A stretch of 5,738 nt of DNA from an uncultured Brachyspira sp. (GTDB lineage: Bacteria > Spirochaetota > Brachyspiria > Brachyspirales > Brachyspiraceae). Where the stretch lies: positions 1-5,738 of the forward strand of contig CAKVCJ010000138.1 of NCBI GenBank assembly GCA_934725655.1, in the 5' to 3' direction. Shown piece after piece: positions 1 to 5,738 of the stretch (positions within the stretch are counted from its first letter, which is position 1; each line of letters begins with the position of its first letter). A program made the translations under genes and the position numbers. Below the pieces are notes generated by a model, which saw nothing but the letters and a program-made list of their open reading frames with translations, did not search any database and was not told the DNA's origin.

Positions 1-965
1 CCTTTAATAATGTATTGCATATAAGGTGAAATACCAACGAAAGTCATACCGTAGTTAATAACTTGGAATATCAAAACTCCAGAAACAATTCCCAATATAG
101 AACCAATACCTCCAGAGAAAGAAACTCCTCCAACAACACAAGCAGCAATAGCATCAAGTTCATAACCATTACCTAAGTTGTTTGTAGCAGAACCAACACG
201 AGCCACCTCTAAAGAACCAGCAATACCATATAAAGCACCAGCCATAGTATAAACTATCATAAGAGTAAGAGGAATGTTTACACCGCTTACAGCAGCAGCT
301 TCAGGGTTGCCTCCAACAGCAAATATGTTTTTTCCGAGCTTAGTTTTATTCCAAATTACCCACATAATAAAAGTAATAATCACAGCAAATATTATTAAGT
401 ATGATATTGTAAGTCCGCCTATTTTTATGCCGCCTTGAGCAAGATTAGTAAAGCGAGGGTCAAGTCCGCCAATAGGCTGAGCACCATAAGGAGGTCTGTC
501 AAAATAAGTACTAGTAACACCATAAAGTATAAGCTGCATACCTAAAGTGGCAATAAATGGAGTTACATAAAGTTTAGAAATAATGAATCCATTTATAAAA
601 CCAAATACCATAAGTATAACCATTACTAATAGTATAGGCACTATCACAGGAAGTAAAGGCAAATCAGGATACATTCTTGTAGGATTGCTCATAGATTGCA
701 ACAAAGAAGCACTAACAACCGCAGCAAGACCAACAGCCCTACCAGCACCAAGGTCATTACCTTGAGTTACTAATAAAGTACCAATACCAACAGCAATAAT
801 CATACGAGTGGAAGCCTGAGCAAAAATGTTTACAAAGTTGCTAAGTCTAAAGAAAGATGGTTCTTTAATAATAATACCAATAAGTATAAGTAAAAGTGCT
901 GCAAATATGGCATTATTCAGTATGAATTTAGAAATTTTGTTTATAGTAGAATTTTTGTCTGACAT
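1..965 (-). CDS. mglC: Galactose/methyl-galactoside ABC transporter permease MglC (3' end cut by window edge)
   Basis: This is the inner-membrane permease that pairs with MglA and receives sugar from MglB. Reading from the ATG at 965-963 gives 321 codons without a stop before the left edge. The E. coli protein has 336 residues, so about 15-20 are missing. Family landmarks seen: the conserved segment VTQGNDLGAGRAVGLAAVV (residues 66-84), the cytoplasmic coupling-type segment GKNIFAVGGNPEAAAVSGV (211-229), and ELDAIAACVVGGVSFSGG (269-286). Hydrophobic membrane stretches lie near residues 17-33, 55-67, 105-130, 188-205, 233-250 and 288-308. A ribosome binding site AGGA (973-976) sits 7 nt before the ATG, which supports this start. 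The gene begins 22 nt after the old MglA stop at 988, as expected for the third gene of an mglBAC operon. No internal damage is seen. Its partner ATPase upstream is broken, so its role in transport here is uncertain. Identification is confident from remembered homologues. Confidence 0.95.
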   Translation of the reverse strand, partial: MSDKNSTINKISKFILNNAIFAALLLILIGIIIKEPSFFRLSNFVNIFAQASTRMIIAVGIGTLLVTQGNDLGAGRAVGLAAVVSASLLQSMSNPTRMYPDLPLLPVIVPILLVMVILMVFGFINGFIISKLYVTPFIATLGMQLILYGVTSTYFDRPPYGAQPIGGLDPRFTNLAQGGIKIGGLTISYLIIFAVIITFIMWVIWNKTKLGKNIFAVGGNPEAAAVSGVNIPLTLMIVYTMAGALYGIAGSLEVARVGSATNNLGNGYELDAIAACVVGGVSFSGGIGSILGIVSGVLIFQVINYGMTFVGISPYMQYIIK

Positions 966-987
966 ATATTATTCCTTTATTAATAAA

Positions 988-1068
988 TTATAAATATTTG
1001 GCAGATAATGCCATTATTTCTTCTTGATTAGTATTAGCCGTATCAACTATACCCGCAACCCTTCTATT
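988..1068 (-). pseudogene. mglA: Out-of-frame remnant of the MglA C-terminus
   Basis: Downstream of the premature TAG at 1047-1049, the minus strand in another frame reads [20 protein letters not shown] followed by LSAKYL and a TAA at 988-990. This matches the normal end of MglA (E. coli ends [26 protein letters not shown]). It therefore looks like the true C-terminus separated from its gene. Compared with E. coli MglA, about 30 residues between IYKLII and NRRVAG are absent. The missing part covers the ELAKKGKG loop, the SSEMPE segment in the switch (H-loop) position of the second cassette, and the DRILVM strand. The junction contains AATAGAA (complement at 1062-1068), which can be read both as the end of the left part (ATA ATA GAA) and the start of the right part (AAT AGA AGG). 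That pattern is typical of a deletion between short direct repeats. The implied length (about 94 nt, 1 modulo 3) explains the frameshift. Confidence 0.85.
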
Positions 1069-2396
1069 ATAAGTTTATATATATCATATTTCGCCCCTAC
1101 ATCAATACCCCTCGTAGGCTCATCAAGCATAAGAATATCCGGAGCACTCAAAAGCCATCTGCCTAATATTACCTTCTGCTGATTACCGCCAGATAATGTT
1201 TGTATGGCTGTTTTCTCTGAAGGAGTCTTTACCTGCATACTGTCTATTACCCATTTAGTATCCTCTCTCATCTTTTTATTATTCAAAAATCCAAAATTAC
1301 CTTTATAATTATCTATATTAGCTATTATAGAATTAAAATTAATAGAAAGCATACCAAATATACCAGTCTGTCTTCTCTCTTCTGTTACTAAAGCAAATCC
1401 ATGTTTAATAGCTTTTCTTGTTGTATTATTTTTAATATCTTTATCATTTTTAATAATACTTCCGCTTGATAAAGTACGCATACCAAATATACTTTCAAGC
1501 ACTTCAGTTCTTTTAGCACCAACAAGCCCTGCTATACCAAAAATCTCCCCTTTTCTCACACTGAAATTAATATCAGTAAGAGAAGGCTGATAGAATGCAG
1601 TAAAATTTTTAATCTCTAAAATTCCTTCAGCAGGTTTATTAGTTTTAGGAGGGAATCTATTAGTCAAATCACGGCCTACCATCTGTTTAATAATAAGGTC
1701 GGTTGTCAATTCTTTAGCAGGAGTAGTGGAAACAAATTTACCGTCACGCATTATAGTAACTTCATCAGAAATCTGTAATATCTCTTCCATTTTGTGAGAA
1801 ATATATATCATACCCACCCCGCGGCTTTGAAGTTTTCTTATTATTTTAAATAATTTAGCAACTTCCTTTTCTGTAAGCGAACTAGTAGGCTCATCTAAAA
1901 CAAGTATCTTAGAATTGTATGATACAGCCTTAGCAATCTCAACCATTTGCATTTCAGATACTGATAATGTAGATACTTTAGTTCGAGGATCTAAAGGTAT
2001 CTCCAAATCATCAAAAATAGCCTTAGTATCATCATACATTTTTTTCTCGTCTACAAATCCAAACTTAGTAGGATATTTACCAAGCCAAATATTATCTTGT
2101 ATGTTTCTTTGTCTAACTTGATTAAGCTCCTGATGCACCATTGCTACACCATTATTTAAAGCCTGTTTCGGAGAAGTAAAATTAACTTCATTTCCGTCTA
2201 ATAATATTGTTCCTTCATCCTTATGGTAAATACCAAATAAACATTTCATAAGAGTTGATTTTCCAGCACCATTCTCTCCCATAAGAGCAACAACACTTCC
2301 CTCTCTTACAATAAGCTCAGCCTTATCTAAAGCCTGAACGCCAGGAAAGTATTTTGATATTCCCCTCATCTCAAGAATTACTTTTCTCTCTTCCAT
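1047..2396 (-). CDS. mglA: Galactose/methyl-galactoside ABC transporter ATP-binding protein MglA, truncated by a deletion/frameshift near the 3' end
   Basis: This is the cytoplasmic twin-cassette ATPase that powers MglC. The frame encodes 449 residues, against 506 in E. coli. Cassette 1 is complete: Walker [10 protein letters not shown] (40-48), Q-loop Q89, signature LSVSEMQM (144-151), Walker B ILVLDEPT (164-171) and H-loop H201. Cassette 2 has the degenerate Walker A GLVGAKRT (290-297) normal for sugar importers of this type, then LSGGNQQK (401-408) and Walker B ILMLDEPT (421-428), with the D-loop in RGIDVGAK. After residue 444 (E of KLIIE) the protein leaves the family and ends GLRV at a TAG. 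The genuine C-terminus persists out of frame just downstream. The ATP site made of cassette 1 Walker A and cassette 2 signature remains, but a core strand and the switch segment of cassette 2 are gone, so loss of function is likely though unproven. The start at 2396 follows AAGGA (2407-2411) by 10 nt. It is the second gene of mglBAC. Confidence 0.92.
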   Translation of the reverse strand: MEERKVILEMRGISKYFPGVQALDKAELIVREGSVVALMGENGAGKSTLMKCLFGIYHKDEGTILLDGNEVNFTSPKQALNNGVAMVHQELNQVRQRNIQDNIWLGKYPTKFGFVDEKKMYDDTKAIFDDLEIPLDPRTKVSTLSVSEMQMVEIAKAVSYNSKILVLDEPTSSLTEKEVAKLFKIIRKLQSRGVGMIYISHKMEEILQISDEVTIMRDGKFVSTTPAKELTTDLIIKQMVGRDLTNRFPPKTNKPAEGILEIKNFTAFYQPSLTDINFSVRKGEIFGIAGLVGAKRTEVLESIFGMRTLSSGSIIKNDKDIKNNTTRKAIKHGFALVTEERRQTGIFGMLSINFNSIIANIDNYKGNFGFLNNKKMREDTKWVIDSMQVKTPSEKTAIQTLSGGNQQKVILGRWLLSAPDILMLDEPTRGIDVGAKYDIYKLIIEGLRV

Positions 2397-2462
2397 AAAA
2401 ATAAAATCCTTAAAATTACACTTAAAAAATACGATATACTACGAAATTAAAAATATGAAATT

Positions 2463-2490
2463 GGGGACATTATTAAAAAATAATATCCCC
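2463..2490 (-). promoter_or_regulatory. Intercistronic hairpin between mglB and mglA (mRNA stabiliser or attenuator)
   Basis: The arms 2479-2490 and 2463-2474 form an uninterrupted 12-bp stem in RNA (one U-G pair), capped by a UUUU loop at 2475-2478. Its base is four G-C pairs (GGGGA/UCCCC). It begins 18 nt after the mglB stop. The RNA downstream is AU-rich (AAUUUCAUAUUUUUAAUUUC) but lacks an immediate U-run, so it is at best a leaky terminator. In binding-protein transporter operons, such hairpins commonly protect the mRNA of the first gene and reduce expression of the ATPase and permease genes. That role is inferred here. Confidence 0.7.
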
Positions 2491-2508
2491 ATTCATAAAT
2501 AATGATTA

Positions 2509-3555
2509 TTACTTATAAGCTTCTTCAGCAATAGTAATATTATCTGCAGTTATAGGAACATAAGGAACGCGTACTGCTTTTACTTCATCTAAAGTCCAAG
2601 TAGTACCTTCTACTGGATCTTTACCAGCAGCAACATTTAATGTTAAATCTACAAGAGCTTGTGATTGTCCAACTGGGTCATTAAGTACTGAGCCTAATAC
2701 TGTTCCTTTTTTGATTTCATTCAACATATCAGGAATAGCATCTACACCTACTATAGGGATATATTTAGCTTTGTCGCCTGTGTTATATCCTAAAGCTTGT
2801 ATAGATTGTAAAGCACCTAAAGCCATAGCATCGTTGTTAGCAAAAATAAACTCTATTTTATCGCCATATTTTTGTATCCAAGCATCAACTATATCTTTAG
2901 CTCTAGCTGTATCCCAGTTAGCATTTAATTCTTCTAATTTTTCTACTTTAAGTCCATTATTAGTAATATACATAGTTACATGAGAAGTTCTTGCTTCTGC
3001 ATCTGGATGGCCTGGTTCGCCTTTAATTAATACATACTGTATAACGCCGTCGCCGTTTTTATCTAAAGTAGGATCTGCTTTCCAAGTATCTACTACTATT
3101 TTTCCTTGCATATCGCCAGATTCTTCTGGGGTAGTACCTACATACCAAGTTTTATTATAGCTAGCCATAGCCTCTGCACTAGGCTGTTTGTTAAAAAATA
3201 CTACTGGTATATTTTTAGCTTTAGCTTTGTCTATAATAGTTTGAGCTGCTTGAGGGTCAACTAAGTTAATTGCCAAAGCTTTAACATCTTTATTAATCAT
3301 AACATCTACTTGGTCATTTTGCTGAGCTTGGTTATTTTGTGAGTCATTAATTATTAAATTTGCTTTACCTGCTATTTTGCTTTCAATATTTCTTCTGTAG
3401 AAAGACATGAAGTTATCATCATAACGATAAATTGTAACTCCAATTAGTGGACCATCTGTAGTTGCTGCATTATCTTTAGTGCCGCCGCCGCCACAAGATA
3501 CCATGAAAATTGTTGCTATTATAAGCATAGAACTTATAATGGATATTTTTTTCAT
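2509..3555 (-). CDS. mglB: D-galactose/D-glucose-binding lipoprotein MglB
   Basis: This is the periplasm-facing, membrane-anchored sugar receptor of the Mgl importer; in E. coli it also serves galactose chemotaxis. The 348-residue protein starts with a lipoprotein signal: KK, a hydrophobic stretch (4-19) and the lipobox-like VSC with Cys21. A GGGG linker encoded by four GGC codons follows. Residues equivalent to every E. coli sugar contact I can recall are present: D47 and F49 in YRYDDNFMS, N122 in FFNKQPS, H183, D185 and R189 in GEPGHPDAEAR, W214, N241 in ANNDAM, D272 in GVDAIPD, and N292 in VLNDP. The calcium loop DKNGDGVIQ (165-173) and its partner E235 are also kept. The start follows a strong AAGGAG (3565-3570) by 9 nt. 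It is the first gene of the operon and is followed by a stable hairpin. The linked LspA would cleave before Cys21. MglB lipoproteins have been described in Brachyspira (from memory). Confidence in family and ligand class is high. Confidence 0.96.
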   Translation of the reverse strand: MKKISIISSMLIIATIFMVSCGGGGTKDNAATTDGPLIGVTIYRYDDNFMSFYRRNIESKIAGKANLIINDSQNNQAQQNDQVDVMINKDVKALAINLVDPQAAQTIIDKAKAKNIPVVFFNKQPSAEAMASYNKTWYVGTTPEESGDMQGKIVVDTWKADPTLDKNGDGVIQYVLIKGEPGHPDAEARTSHVTMYITNNGLKVEKLEELNANWDTARAKDIVDAWIQKYGDKIEFIFANNDAMALGALQSIQALGYNTGDKAKYIPIVGVDAIPDMLNEIKKGTVLGSVLNDPVGQSQALVDLTLNVAAGKDPVEGTTWTLDEVKAVRVPYVPITADNITIAEEAYK

Positions 3556-3595
3556 AATAAAAAACTCCTTAATTTAATTAATATTCTATAATTTT

Positions 3596-3623
3596 AGTAT
3601 ATAAATTTTATTTGTTAAATCAA
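3596..3623 (-). promoter_or_regulatory. Putative sigma-70 promoter of the mglBAC operon
   Basis: On the minus strand, TTGATT (complement of 3618-3623) and TATACT (complement of 3596-3601) are separated by 16 nt. Each is close to the -35 and -10 consensus. Transcription would start near 3589, leaving a leader of about 34 nt containing AAGGAG. It is the best-placed pair upstream of mglB, but the region is so A+T-rich that chance matches are common. No clear operator or catabolite-repression site was recognised beside it. Confidence 0.5.
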
Positions 3624-3756
3624 GTTTTTAATAATTAAATAAAAAACCTTTCAAAAACAATTGATATATCTATAAAAAATACAAAAGAAATAATATAAAA
3701 ATATATTAAAACAACAAAAAATTATTTACAAAAAAATTACTAATTTTTTTAATTAT

Positions 3757-3798
3757 TTTACATCAATTATAAAATAATAATAATTTAAATCCGATAAT
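3757..3798 (+). promoter_or_regulatory. Possible promoter region for the small plus-strand gene
   Basis: TTTACA at 3757-3762 and AATAAT at 3779-3784 (16-nt spacer) form a reasonable -35/-10 pair about 42 nt before the ATG. An alternative -10, GATAAT at 3793-3798, has no good -35. A 9-bp inverted repeat (ATTATTTTA at 3752-3760, TAAAATAAT at 3770-3778, with a 9-nt loop) overlaps the first pair. The rest of the 271-base gap 3556-3826 between the divergent genes is nearly all A and T, and I see no gene or RNA in it. Confidence 0.3.
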
Positions 3799-3826
3799 AT
3801 ACATATAAAACATTTGGAGGTTAAAA

Positions 3827-4015
3827 ATGAATGTATCTATCAATTCTATTTACTCATCTAAAATGTTTCCATTAACTGGACATATGTATAGTGCAGGACT
3901 TAATGTTTATAATTTATCTGATTCTATAAGCAGAATCAATGAATTCGTCTCTGGACAAGGTACTTCGGTTATAGTAAATTATAATTTAGGAAAGAATTTG
4001 GATGTATATGTTTGA
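3827..4015 (+). CDS. Small protein of 62 residues, unrecognised; weak resemblance to YjfB-type putative motility proteins
   Basis: I do not firmly recognise this protein, but the gene looks real. A perfect GGAGG (3816-3820) lies 6 nt before the ATG, the frame lies outside any other gene, and a strong terminator hairpin starts about 10 nt after the TGA. The product begins MNVSINSIYSSKMF and ends VNYNLGKNLDVYV. It has no cysteine or tryptophan, no signal peptide and no membrane segment. The middle (LSDSISRINEFV, 30-41) could be an amphipathic helix, and the C-terminal third alternates like a beta-strand. Length near 60, an N-terminus of the M-[DN]-[IV] type and an LG-x-N-[IL]-D-[IV]-x-V ending recall the YjfB putative motility family of Firmicutes. 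That is a remembered pattern only, and the middle does not match obviously. It is transcribed alone, divergent from mglB and convergent with the pseudouridine synthase gene, so its neighbours give no functional hint. Confidence 0.75.
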   Translation: MNVSINSIYSSKMFPLTGHMYSAGLNVYNLSDSISRINEFVSGQGTSVIVNYNLGKNLDVYV

Positions 4016-4024
4016 AAAACTAAC

Positions 4025-4061
4025 ATAAGCCAATTGTTAATTTACAATTGGCTTATTTTTT
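4025..4061. terminator. Rho-independent terminator, likely bidirectional
   Basis: The arms 4025-4037 and 4044-4056 pair perfectly over 13 bp (core AAGCCAATTGT/ACAATTGGCTT) around a 6-nt loop TAATTT. On the plus strand a run of six T (4056-4061) begins at the base of the stem, so this is a classic terminator for the small gene ending at 4015. On the minus strand the hairpin begins directly after the stop of the pseudouridine synthase gene (4060-4062). A weaker T-tract (TTATGTTAGTTTTT) follows it, so the same hairpin probably ends both convergent transcripts. Confidence 0.9.
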
Positions 4062-4959
4062 AAATTTCTTCTGAAATCAAAAAATCATTAAAATAATCTG
4101 TATAATCAACTTCAAATCTCATAATCTCACCATTAATAGGATGTTTAAACTCTATCTCTTTTGCTATAAGCATTAAATTACTATAGTTCGCATAGCTTTT
4201 AGAATAAATCTTATCACCAGCTACAGGAAAACCTTTATACGAACAATGAACCCTTATTTGATGAGTGCGTCCTGTCTTAATATTAACTTCTATTAAACTA
4301 TGCTTTTTAAATCTATTTAATACTTTTATATAACTTAAAGCCTTCTTGCCATCTTCACGAACCGTCATTTTCTTCCTATAAACACTATGCCTTCCTATAG
4401 GCAAATTAATCTCATAAAAATTCTCTCTCAATACACCCACAACTATAGCATGATAAACCTTTTTTATTGTTCTGTTTTTAAATTGTTCCTGAATAGCTGA
4501 AACTATATCAGCATTCTTTCCAACTATCATTATACCAGAAGTATCTTTATCCAATCTATGTATAATACCCGCCCTGCTCTTATCTCCAACAAAATTAAAA
4601 TCTTTTATATGATAAAGCAAAGCATTAACTAAAGTGCCATGCTTCTCAGAAGAAGAACAATGAACACTCATATTACAAGGCTTATTTACAACCAATAAAT
4701 ATTCATCTTCATACAAAATATCCAAATCAATATTCTCTGCTAATATATCTTCATCTTCTTTTTTGTTATCATCTGTTTTTATGTTTATCTCTACAACATC
4801 ATTAAGCTTTAGAGAGTATGAAAGTTTTTTTATATTATTATTGACTAATATACAAGATAAATAATTTTTTACTTGAGATCTGCTTATATTTAATTTTTCA
4901 CTTACAAATATATCTAATCTCTTATTTAAATCTTTTTCTTCTATAAAAAATTTATACAT
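4060..4959 (-). CDS. rluD: RluD-type 23S rRNA pseudouridine synthase (RluA/RluC/RluD family)
   Basis: This cytoplasmic enzyme isomerises specific uridines of large-subunit rRNA. The 299-residue protein has an N-terminal S4 RNA-binding domain (about 11-60, RLDIFVSEKLNISRSQVKNY). The catalytic domain carries LLVVNKPCNMSVH (88-100), the active-site motif GIIHRLDKDTSG (131-142, catalytic Asp137), the invariant-type TGRTHQIRVH (229-238) and AGDKIY (247-252). The S4 domain and DKDTSG favour RluD or RluC over RluA. The exact target uridines cannot be read from the sequence. The usual VHP after the NKP motif is VHC here, a minor variation. It starts 22 nt after the lspA stop and shares its transcript. 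This pair is also adjacent in Firmicutes (lspA and the rluD-like ylyB). No Shine-Dalgarno sequence precedes the ATG, and an in-frame TAG lies immediately before it. The next Met is at residue 97, inside the catalytic domain, so this start is effectively forced. Translation may rely on coupling to lspA or on the unstructured A+U-rich leader. Confidence 0.93.
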   Translation of the reverse strand: MYKFFIEEKDLNKRLDIFVSEKLNISRSQVKNYLSCILVNNNIKKLSYSLKLNDVVEINIKTDDNKKEDEDILAENIDLDILYEDEYLLVVNKPCNMSVHCSSSEKHGTLVNALLYHIKDFNFVGDKSRAGIIHRLDKDTSGIMIVGKNADIVSAIQEQFKNRTIKKVYHAIVVGVLRENFYEINLPIGRHSVYRKKMTVREDGKKALSYIKVLNRFKKHSLIEVNIKTGRTHQIRVHCSYKGFPVAGDKIYSKSYANYSNLMLIAKEIEFKHPINGEIMRFEVDYTDYFNDFLISEEI

Positions 4960-4981
4960 CTATTATTATTTTAATATTTTA

Positions 4982-5536
4982 CTATTTATTTTCTTTTTTT
5001 GCTTTTTTAAAACTACTATCAAAATCTTCTTTAAAGAAAAATACTCCCACAGCTATAACTACAATTCCTATTGTAATGGCAGCATCAGCAATATTATAAT
5101 TCCAAGGGAATCTAATATTTAAATTAAATCCCATATTAATAAAATCAGTTACAAATCCCCTCATAATCCTATCTAATAAATTACCCATAGCTCCGCCTAA
5201 AACCATACTAAAACCAATAATAGATATTTTCTGCTTTTTTTTATCTATTATAGTTATTATATAAAACACAACAATCATTGCTAAAAATACAACAACCTTT
5301 AAAAACTCAGGTATAATATGCTTTATAACCTCAGGTACATTATTAAGAAAACCAAAAGAAACACCATAATTTCTTGTATATATAAATACCAATATATCCC
5401 CAATAATTTTTTTATACCCAATCTCCTGTAAATACTTATCAACAAAATATTTTGAAACTGTATCCGCTATAAATATTAATATAGATATTAAAAAATATAT
5501 CTTTTTTTCTTTTATCTGAAGTAAAATCTTATTCAT
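4982..5536 (-). CDS. lspA: Lipoprotein signal peptidase LspA (signal peptidase II)
   Basis: This inner-membrane aspartyl protease removes the signal peptide of lipidated prolipoproteins, cutting before the lipid-carrying cysteine. The 184-residue protein (typical 155-185) has four hydrophobic segments, near 13-30, 78-98, 104-118 and 146-168. It carries the family motifs: TRNYGVSFGF (54-63, conserved Asn56), GNLLDR (118-123, Asn119, Asp122, Arg123), VTDF with Asp131, and NIAD (148-151) with Asp151. By comparison with the Pseudomonas enzyme, Asp131 and Asp151 are the catalytic pair. The C-terminus (169-184) is a charged, lysine-rich tail, which is common. A modest ribosome site AAGGG (5548-5552) lies 11 nt before the ATG. 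It is the first gene of an apparent lspA-rluD operon. Spirochaetes are lipoprotein-rich, and the MglB receptor encoded in this window is a plausible substrate. Function is confident from the intact motifs. Confidence 0.95.
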   Translation of the reverse strand: MNKILLQIKEKKIYFLISILIFIADTVSKYFVDKYLQEIGYKKIIGDILVFIYTRNYGVSFGFLNNVPEVIKHIIPEFLKVVVFLAMIVVFYIITIIDKKKQKISIIGFSMVLGGAMGNLLDRIMRGFVTDFINMGFNLNIRFPWNYNIADAAITIGIVVIAVGVFFFKEDFDSSFKKAKKENK

Positions 5537-5568
5537 AAAAAATTAATCCCTTATATAATCAAGTGCTA

Positions 5569-5597
5569 ATAATAATTTATATTAATAAAAATTACAA
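5569..5597 (-). promoter_or_regulatory. Putative promoter of lspA-rluD
   Basis: On the minus strand, TTGTAA (complement of 5592-5597) and TATTAT (complement of 5569-5574) are separated by 17 nt. This would place the transcript start about 25-30 nt upstream of the lspA ATG. The -10 matches consensus at five of six positions and the -35 at four. Chance matches are likely in such A+T-rich DNA, and transcription from further upstream cannot be excluded. Confidence 0.4.
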
Positions 5598-5613
5598 CCT
5601 ACAAAAACATAAA

Positions 5614-5738
5614 TTAAAAAAATAATATCTCCCTATCAGCTATAATTGAAAAATAATTCTTTGCACGGGAGCCAAACATATTGCAGTTAGGAATTCCTTA
5701 ATTTCTTAAAGTATATCATAGGCGTATCATAATTTAAA
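5614..5738. other. Unassigned region upstream of lspA with a relatively G+C-rich block
   Basis: No supportable gene was found here. Open stretches on either strand are at most about 20 codons and have no well-placed ribosome site. The block at about 5661-5698 is clearly richer in G+C than the flanks. It contains TTGCACGGGAGCC, a repeated TTGCA (5661-5665 and 5681-5685) and the 10-bp palindrome AGGAATTCCT (5689-5698). No tRNA T-loop or terminator was recognised. It could be the edge of an upstream gene region, a decayed gene, a dispersed repeat or a small RNA. The sequence alone does not decide. Confidence 0.3.

Noticed and set aside
583..765. 60-codon open frame on the plus strand
   Set aside because: It lies wholly antisense to the well-supported mglC and its low-complexity product has no recognisable features.
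999..1013. Small inverted repeat TGGCA-GATAA-TGCCA
   Set aside because: Only a 5-bp stem with no T-run, inside the former MglA coding sequence; explained by codons.
988..1068. Reading the mglA break as a simple single-base sequencing error
   Set aside because: Correcting one base would restore the frame but still leave ~30 family-conserved residues missing, so a larger deletion is the better explanation.
1915..2121. 68-codon open frame on the plus strand
   Set aside because: Antisense to cassette 1 of mglA, with no ribosome site or family resemblance.
2711..2983. 90-codon open frame on the plus strand
   Set aside because: Antisense to mglB, whose ligand residues are conserved throughout this span; an A+T-rich shadow frame.
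3480..3494. Four tandem GGC codons in mglB as a phase-variation repeat
   Set aside because: A trinucleotide repeat would change only glycine number in the lipoprotein linker, not the frame, and four units is too short to suggest hypermutability.
5614..5679. 21-codon minus-strand frame (MFGSRAKNYF...) upstream of lspA
   Set aside because: No ribosome binding site at usable spacing (nearest AAGGA is 15 nt away) and no recognisable product; too short to support.

Overview
The window is very A+T-rich and densely coded, with short intergenic gaps. Its gene content, the strong A/T codon bias and the close agreement of the sugar transporter with the MglBAC family point to a host-associated, motile anaerobe of the spirochaete genus Brachyspira. 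That assignment is inferred from remembered family knowledge, not from a search.

Left part (1-3623, all on the minus strand): a galactose/glucose (methyl-galactoside) ABC importer operon, transcribed right to left as mglB, mglA, mglC. mglB encodes a sugar-binding lipoprotein in which the sugar-contact residues and the calcium loop known from E. coli MglB can all be found. A promoter-like site and a strong ribosome binding site precede it. A perfect 12-bp hairpin lies just after mglB and may set a higher level of mglB than of the downstream genes. mglA encodes the twin-cassette ATPase, but its reading frame is broken near the 3' end. The frame stops at 1047, while the conserved MglA C-terminus is still present in another frame immediately downstream (988-1068). 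This fits a deletion of roughly 94 bp between two copies of a 7-bp repeat. mglC, the permease, runs off the left edge and lacks only its last ~15-20 residues. The receptor and permease therefore look intact while the ATPase looks damaged.

Middle (3624-4061): an extremely A+T-rich divergent intergenic region, then a 62-residue small gene on the plus strand with a perfect GGAGG ribosome binding site. A strong terminator hairpin follows it and is shared with the convergent gene on the other side. The product is not confidently recognised. Its size and its LGKNLDVYV end resemble the YjfB-type putative motility proteins.

Right part (4060-5738, minus strand): lspA (prolipoprotein signal peptidase) followed 22 bp later by an RluD-type 23S rRNA pseudouridine synthase. 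This gene pair is also adjacent in Firmicutes. LspA would process lipoproteins such as MglB. The last ~140 bases, upstream of the lspA promoter, contain no supportable gene but do hold a block noticeably richer in G+C than its surroundings.

No clear novel multi-gene system is present. The items most worth a second look are the disrupted mglA, the small terminator-bounded gene, and the unexplained block upstream of lspA.
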